Source: Nemertoderma westbladi
Lineage: Eukaryota; Xenacoelomorpha; Nemertodermatida; Nemertodermatidae
Assembly (NCBI GenBank): GCA_032718475.1
Contig: JAUCBJ010001139.1
Span: 27,256-91,255, forward strand
Direction: 5' to 3'
Length of the DNA: 64,000 nucleotides
Made by a program: the position numbers and the translations under genes. Position 1 is the first letter of the stretch. Every line of letters starts with the position of its first letter. Of the stretch, positions 57,952-64,000 are shown piece by piece. Below the pieces are notes generated by a model. It was not told where the DNA came from. It saw only the letters and a list, made by a program, of their open reading frames with translations, and searched no databases.

Positions 57952-59230
57952 GTGCACTTCACTGCGACCTGCACCTGGCAGCAACAGGTTGATGCCATCA
58001 ATGATGCTGATGACAGCAGTCAATCATCCCAGGCATGGAAATCGATCAACTTGCTTACTGGGCGGAAAAGCCAACCAACCACCAAGGTTAAGGCTGAATC
58101 ACCAGCCGATCGCCTCAATGGTTGGAAGGCCCACTTTGAAAAGCTCCTCAATAATGACAGGGTATTGCCTGAGATAACTTTATAAGTAAAAGTGTCTGAG
58201 TCTGTACTCCCAGATATTCCCATTGGCGATATCTCCTTTGCAGAAGTGAAGGCTGCTGCAAAGAGCATTAAGACCAATCGTGCCAGTGGAGTAGATGGTG
58301 TTCCCCCTGAGATCTTTAAAATACCGGTTCCATTCTGGTTCATAATTGTGGTTGACTATGTCCTACGCATGTCCTTAGATCATCATAATGATGATGGGGT
58401 GATGATAACTCCACCTACTGGCTCCAGAAGTCGAGGAAATCCAGCCAAGTACTTAACTGATCTAGACTTCGCTGATGACCTCTCAGAGGCACTAGAGGGA
58501 GCTCTTCAGCTCATTAGAACAGGCTGCTTCTAGTGTTGGTCTTTTTAATAACTCCAGAAAAACCAAAATGTTGACAGTTAACTTTGAAAGTCCTCAGCAA
58601 GTCTCTGACCGGAAGAGCATAAGCTCAAAGGATGGTATGCTTGAGCATGTGGACGACTTCTGTTACCTGGGATCATGGATCCGGAAGTCAGGTGAGGAAC
58701 TTAGAATACGTAAGGGAAAGGCATGGGCAACCTTGAATAGGCTTTCCAGGACTTGGAAGTCACAGAGAATTAATCGGAAACTTAAGGTCCAATTATTTAG
58801 AGCAGCAGTAGTTCCAGTACTCCTTTATGGGAGTCCATGCTGGGCTCTAACTGCTGTGGACACCAAATCTTTGGATGGCACATTCACAAGAACGCTGCGC
58901 CGGGTTCATTGTGTCCAGTACAATGCACACACCTCCAACCAAACACTATATAACATTGGAGCTGTCTCATTGGTTCCCCTAAGCTTGACACTAGAACAAA
59001 GTCGCCTCCGCTTTGCAGGACATTGCTTTCGCCGTGATGACCAGCCAGTGCATAATCTTATGCGTTGGCAGCCTCATGGAGTTAATAAGCATGGTGGACA
59101 TCCCATGACTTTCTTGAGACGCATCTTAAAGGACACTGGCCTTGAATATGCGGATGATCTAGCAAATGTCATGGGGTGATAGGGAGTTGTGGCGGCGCAA
59201 TTTTGTCAACAAGCCGGCACAGCATTCTTA
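57952..59230 (+). pseudogene. Truncated LINE reverse transcriptase, second family
   Basis: Three frames in succession show pieces of one protein. 57952-58185 is a region before the RT (GRKSQPTTKVKAESPADRLN, then WKAHFEKLLN). 58192-58533 is a short RT piece with IKTNRASGVDGVPPEIFK joined directly to LTDLDFADDLSEALEGAL, so the palm between these motifs is deleted. 58568-59179, continuing after one frameshift to about 59229, is the C-terminal part (VDDFCYLGSWIRKSGEELRI, then VVPVLLYGSPCWALTAVDTK and LRFAGHCFRRDDQP). This C-terminal type is shared by RTE/I-related elements and differs from the CR1/L2-type LINE at 40.5-45 kb. The copy cannot be active. Confidence 0.8.
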
Positions 59231-59267
59231 AAAATGCAGCTGCAATGCAGCATGCCGATCCTAGTAG

Positions 59268-59380
59268 TATAAGGACCCAACCCCATACCCCCCCCCCCCC
59301 CCCCCCCCCAGGAAACTTCGAAATCAATAATATAATAAGATACAGTATTATTATTTATGATGAACTGATCGCGAAGAATA
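59268..59380 (+). repeat. Right copy of the direct repeat, with a C run
   Basis: This is the right copy of the 57597-57685 repeat. It contains a C run of 23 bases at about 59287-59309. Confidence 0.8.
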
Positions 59381-59741
59381 TTAGAACAATCAACCACGTA
59401 TTAATAAATTATTGTTACACCTCCATAAAGACAATTAGTACTCAATAAGTACTTACATTAAGCTCAATCACACTCTCATTACACATTTAAATACTCCAGA
59501 AAGATAAATAATAAGCAATAACTAAATACGTAATTAAACCATGCTAAATTACACTATAATTACTTAACGACATACGGTACTTCAATTCGATTAAATGAAA
59601 GTAGACAAAATAAAGTGAGCTCGGTATGATCAAGTAAGTAATAAAGTAAGCTCGTTATAATAGTATAGTAGCTAGACTGCAGAAATGTCCCTGATTGGGT
59701 GAAGACCCGTCTGGTGAAACGGCCAGGTCACTTCCAATGTT
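59381..59741. other. Intergenic stretch
   Basis: No gene could be supported. AT-rich, with a degenerate AGTAAGCTCG direct repeat at 59610-59660. Confidence 0.4.
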
Positions 59742-61518
59742 TCATTCCGGACTGCGTGACCGTTTACGACGCCCATCAATCAACGGAGTTATTCTATAAT
59801 TAATAACCGATGGTGATTGGCTAATATGTCCAGCACTAACGACCTGGTTAGTCTTACCCCGGGATGGCGTGGTATCCGCTAGGGAGGTATTGTTTTCCGA
59901 TATTTTCGAATTGTAACGTTTCCTAGACGACAGGGATAGTCTTGCTGATCGGCGATTGGCGGGGGTTTTAAACGGTGTTGATTCAACCGCCTCCTGTGCG
60001 ACATGAGTAGTGGGAACGCCGGCTGCGGTTATGGGATCTTCCAATGGATTGTTTAGTTCATTGGGAACAGGACGTGGTGACTCAGACGATGGGGGTATCC
60101 CGACGTCAGGGACATGTTCATCAATAACCTCCATCGGTTCAGTTGAAATAATATCCTGCTTATTTAGATCGGAAAATAATTGAACCGATTTATCTGTGAC
60201 AACTTTTTCTTGCTGATCTGGAAAGAACTGAGTTGATCTATCAATAACTTCTTGTTTATTTTGATCAGGAAAGAACTGAGTTGATCTATCAATAACTTCT
60301 TGTTGATTTTGATCAGGAAAGAACTGAGTTGATCTATCAATAACTTCTTGTTGATTTTGATCAGGAAAGAACTGAGTTGATCTATCAATAACTTCTTGTT
60401 GATTTTGATCAGGAAAGAACTGAGTTGATCTATCAATAATTTCTTGTTGAATTTGATCGGGAATAAACTGCTTTCCATGCTCACTGAAGGATACCTGCTG
60501 GTGAGCTGTATATAATTGTGTTGGTTGATTCAGGAAAGACTCGGTTACAACTGTAGGTAAGTGATTCAGATTGTCGAATTTTTCGTCTTCGGAAGTGGGA
60601 CTATCCTCGAACAATGTTGGGCTACAACTAGCAGAAGCCCTCGCGTCGGTTAGTTCAACAATATCCATTGCTGGTGGAGCAAGCGAAACAATGCCATCGT
60701 TCTCCATAGATTCCTCCGCGTTCGCCGTCATTCCGCATGAACTCCGATCAGCGCCGGAAACCTGTAACGTCGGCCTCCCTTCTTCAAGTGCTCCCCTGGC
60801 TGATTTCCCCTCACCTACGCCGTTACCCTCGCCTGTAACTAAGTCCCCGTTGTTTCTAGGTCGTGATGAGGGCAATATTACAGAATGAAACCGAGCAGAT
60901 CTAGGGATAAACCTATGGGAACCCGGTTCAACATCAACAAATGAAGCCCCGTCGACAAAACGAATAATCGTCTTACCATTCGAGTTGTTGAATAATATTT
61001 CGTTGGAATCAGATCGCCGACCAATTGCGGGTATTGCGGGTGCGGGAGTACCTAGTATTGCGGGTGCAGGAGTACCTAGTATTGCGGGTGCGGGTGCGGG
61101 AGTACCTAGTATTGCGGGTGCGGGAGTACCTAGTATTGCGGGTGCGGGTGGGGGTTGGGGAGTACCTAGTATTACGGGTGCGGGAGTACCTAGTATTGCG
61201 GGTGCGGGTGCGGGAGTACCTAGTATTGCGGGTGCGGGAGTACCTAGTATTGCGGTTGCGGGAGTACCTAGTATTGCGGGTGTGGGTGTAGCTGATACTG
61301 CTAGTTTGGGTGTTTGGAACACCGGTACGTATGGTAACTCGGACGGTCGCATTGGCCCACGTTGTGGTGACGTCATGGTCGGTCTTTGCCAATTCTCCTT
61401 AGATTCTACGAAGAGTTGGAGACTTTGCGAAGCTTCGGAGAATGATGAATAGGCGTGAACTCGTCCACGAACCCATTTACTTAATCCTTTCGTGTATTTA
61501 CCCGGGGAATTAACAAAC
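59742..61518 (-). CDS. Repeat-rich basic-tailed protein, last exon
   Basis: The frame is 595 residues, but the first four lie before a good splice acceptor (TTGTGTGTTTTAG ending at 61519), so the exon starts at 61518 in phase with FVNSPGKYTKGLSKWVRGRV. Upstream exons were not found. The first 45 residues are basic and amphipathic (YTKGLSKWVRGRVHAYSSFS). Then comes an Ala/Pro repeat ILGTPAPA (about 11 units, residues 85-165), a conserved-looking linker (NGKTIIRFVDGASFVDVEPG), and five units of about 19 residues containing EVIDRSTQFFPDQNQQ (residues 360-455). It ends in a Ser/Arg/Lys-rich tail (TPANRRSARLSLSSRKRYNS and GRRKRSRSPE). The tail looks like a nuclear-localisation or chromatin-type basic region. 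I do not recognise the family. Confidence 0.7.
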
Positions 61519-63960
61519 CTAAAACACACAATAGTCAGTTAACAATAATGTTAACAATAATGTCGTGACCAATGATAAACAACCGCGACCTCTATACTAA
61601 CAGCAGAACTGTTGAACAGACCAATACCCGTTAATATCCTTCTGCCAACCTAATAAGCTCTCGCCTATCCAATAAGACACAAAGACTGCTCTACTGTTAA
61701 GTAAAGGGGATCAGGAGCGTGATATTACTAAATTGTAAGGGTTGCTAAACACAAAACCGCTACTTACCGTTGGATGGCGCTAATCTGCCGTCCGCTAATA
61801 TATTTTACTAATTTTACACAACTCCTGCAAAATCGCTTGTTCCTTTCTCTACCGATCGCTCGATAGAGAGCTAACTGTTCGAATCTATGAGCCACGCGGG
61901 AATAACCAAAACAATAAACCCGAGTCGGCTCCCTAAGCTTACTTAAGACGAGTGCGAGAGGCTTTGCACTCAGAGTATTCTTACGCCTAATTCTATCACT
62001 ATTAAAGCACGCTATTGTCTACGTCTTTCTAATCGCGAATACTGGAGGTTCCCTAACGTAATGTGTGAATGCGAGAATATTTAAAATAATCAAAATGATA
62101 CAGTAACTGTTTCTACGTGGATAGTACCACTCCGAGTCTAAAACTGCCCGCGGCTGGCTTTAGGCCAGCAAAACTACTAGCGTATCGTGCGTACCGAATA
62201 GTGCGTTCTAGCTGATTGCCCGCTAATGCAAATAACCGCTCAGCGTGAATAGTTTACAGTACACTAATTATTACCTTAGCTACTCTCCGCTATGCTGCGT
62301 ACTAATTCTTAATTTTTACTAATCAATTACAGTCACAAATATTTAACAGCGTACTAATTACTAAGAGTTCCAGAATACGTAATTCTAATTTATCACGCAA
62401 CAGGTTTCGCTAGTAATAGCCTAAATTGCCGTATTACTTTGACCTAATCAGTAACTAATTATTGTAACTAAGAAATAGAAATCAATCAAAGGGAAAAGAG
62501 CGCCTATCTAAGCATTCGTAATCTTAGGCACACTTCAATAACACACCAATCAGCGTTAGAAATCACAGTTCACAATTGTGCAATTCACTACTCGTACTCC
62601 ACACTCAACGTTGTAATACGCGCAGGCCTCTCCCGGATACATCTAGGATTCCTAACTAACCCAATTCCTGCCCCCCTAATACTAAATAGAGACAAAACCT
62701 GGATCATCAGCCCCCTAGATACTGTACCAGCGATTGGTCTGCGTGCCGCAGTGCAAGATACCCGCCCGCAACGGTGACCCTGGCCAGCGTTGCCCGCTTT
62801 GAATCCTCCGCTCTCTCCTAGTCGCTCAACCCCCCGATGCGCCCACCGCCCACTGGCACCTTAGCCCTCCATGATGCTAATAGCTACCGTAGCGGCGCAT
62901 GCAAATCACAAAGTCTGACAGTCTCAGAAATCCCTTAGGATTATTGCGCAGAAAAGAATCACATAGAACCATTAATCAAAAGGTAGAAATCATAGTTCAA
63001 TTGTAATCAGCAGTAATCGAAGGAATTATTGAGAAACACAAGCAAGAGTAATCGCACTAGCAAATCATTCCAAGAAATTAATCAAAATTAGCAAAATTGC
63101 AGAAAATACGATATCCTAATACAAAATTAGAGACAGCTCAGCAAGTAAATTGTAACAGGGGTGTGTCATGTGATGAGTAAGGGTATACAGCATGAACAGC
63201 AAGAACATTAAGGTTCTACCGGCACACCGCCAATTTATAGGTGATCCGGATGGGGTGATGCAATAAGGTGACTCAATCGCTCTCCCATTGGCTCTCCAGT
63301 CCGTGCTAGCATTAAACCAACCTGGAAGCAGTTAGTCCAATAAGGAGGCCGGATTGTAGCCCTATCGCTTGCCCAAACCTCAAATTATTACCTTATATGG
63401 TAATGGTTCACGTCCCTGGCCGCTGAATGGCCAGGACAGCGTCCCTATATGATAGCCCTACTGATGCTAATATCAGCAAGCACAAAATCCAGGGTCCGAA
63501 TAAACTTGCTACCCTGGGACTATCTACATATATCTTAATACAAAATTACGTAGGTAGGGCTACATACTATACAAAATGGATGGATGCAAAATATATGGGC
63601 GTTTTAACTTCCTTACCTAAATGTCACCGCACTGTGCCTTATCTAAATAATTATACTGCACAACGGACTAATATTACGTACAGTATAACGGACTAATATT
63701 GCATACTGCATAACGGACTAATACTGCATACAGTATAACGACTAATAATGTGGATACAGAGCCATATACCGTAACACCGCTCCAAGGGAAATCATATAAT
63801 GTTTCCCTCCAATTGTAGAAGAGTATAAGGTGATGTATACAAAACAAAATAAATTTCTTCCAACTAATCTAAATAACATAATAATTCTACTATTTACAAA
63901 TATTGCCATAGATATTGCATAATGAATTACATACAAATTAAATTTACAAAATATTATCTC
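61519..63960. other. Upstream region of the 59.7-61.5 kb gene
   Basis: No coding exon could be supported. A partial AATAACCAAAACAATAAAC core at 61894-61918 matches the shared transposon module. 63655-63740 holds three units of about 30 bp with ACGGACTAATATTGCATAC. A possible TATA box on the minus strand, CCTATAAATTGG, lies at about 63232-63243. No start codon with a good frame follows it, so I treat it as a weak candidate. Confidence 0.4.
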
Positions 63961-64000
63961 TCTCATTGTTTAACGATTATTACATACAAATTAAATTTAC

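Noticed and set aside
60985-61452. Plus-strand Gly/Ala/Val-rich frame
   Set aside because: It is the antisense of the ILGTPAPA repeat of the minus-strand gene. Frames 61009-61392 and 61025-61291 are the same effect.

Overview
This is animal nuclear DNA. It shows spliced exons with GT/AG boundaries, poly(A) signals, metazoan protein families (cordon-bleu, syntaxin-8, a PQ-loop transporter of the SLC66A2 type), LINE retrotransposons, tRNA-derived SINEs, MITE-like elements and long satellites. The AT-rich background, the frequent short motif TAGGCCTA and the transposon mix suggest a marine invertebrate. I cannot name the species from the sequence.

Layout. 1-16 kb has no host gene that I can support. 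It is a mosaic of non-autonomous DNA transposons. Several can be delimited by terminal inverted repeats (TIRs) plus target-site duplications: two members of one 5-bp-TSD family (2615-4497 and 7514-10739, the second carrying a 62-bp satellite), a hAT-like element with a perfect 8-bp TSD (13320-14133), and a 1.6-kb element just upstream of the first host gene (14285-15883). 16.0-19.9 kb holds a 1298-residue intronless cordon-bleu-like (COBL) reading frame. 20-28 kb is AT-rich sequence with MITE debris and a decayed transposase gene. 28-41 kb is the host-gene island: a small coiled-coil protein that may be ESCRT-III-like (minus), the last three exons of an SLC66A2-like transporter (plus), a 562-residue orphan with a four-fold C-terminal repeat (minus), and an intronless syntaxin-8 (minus).

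40.5-45.1 kb is a nearly full-length but broken CR1/L2-type LINE lying head-to-head against syntaxin-8. 45.4-48 kb has inverted and direct duplications. 48.0-51.3 kb is a P-element-like DNA transposon with 69-bp inverted repeats and a transposase interrupted by a single in-frame TGA. 52.0-53.5 kb is a long near-perfect palindrome, followed directly by a 3.7-kb, 38-bp satellite array (53.5-57.2 kb). 57.4-59.4 kb has a MITE hairpin and a truncated second LINE between direct repeats. 59.7-61.5 kb is the last exon of a repeat-rich basic-tailed protein (minus). The rest to 64 kb has no gene I can support.

The host genes (actin nucleation, endosomal SNARE, lysosomal/endosomal transport, possible ESCRT-III) do not form an operon-like system. 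The most unusual feature of the window is structural: several unrelated repeat families are built from clustered short palindromes with an AT core, and several repeats begin or end in homopolymer G/C runs.
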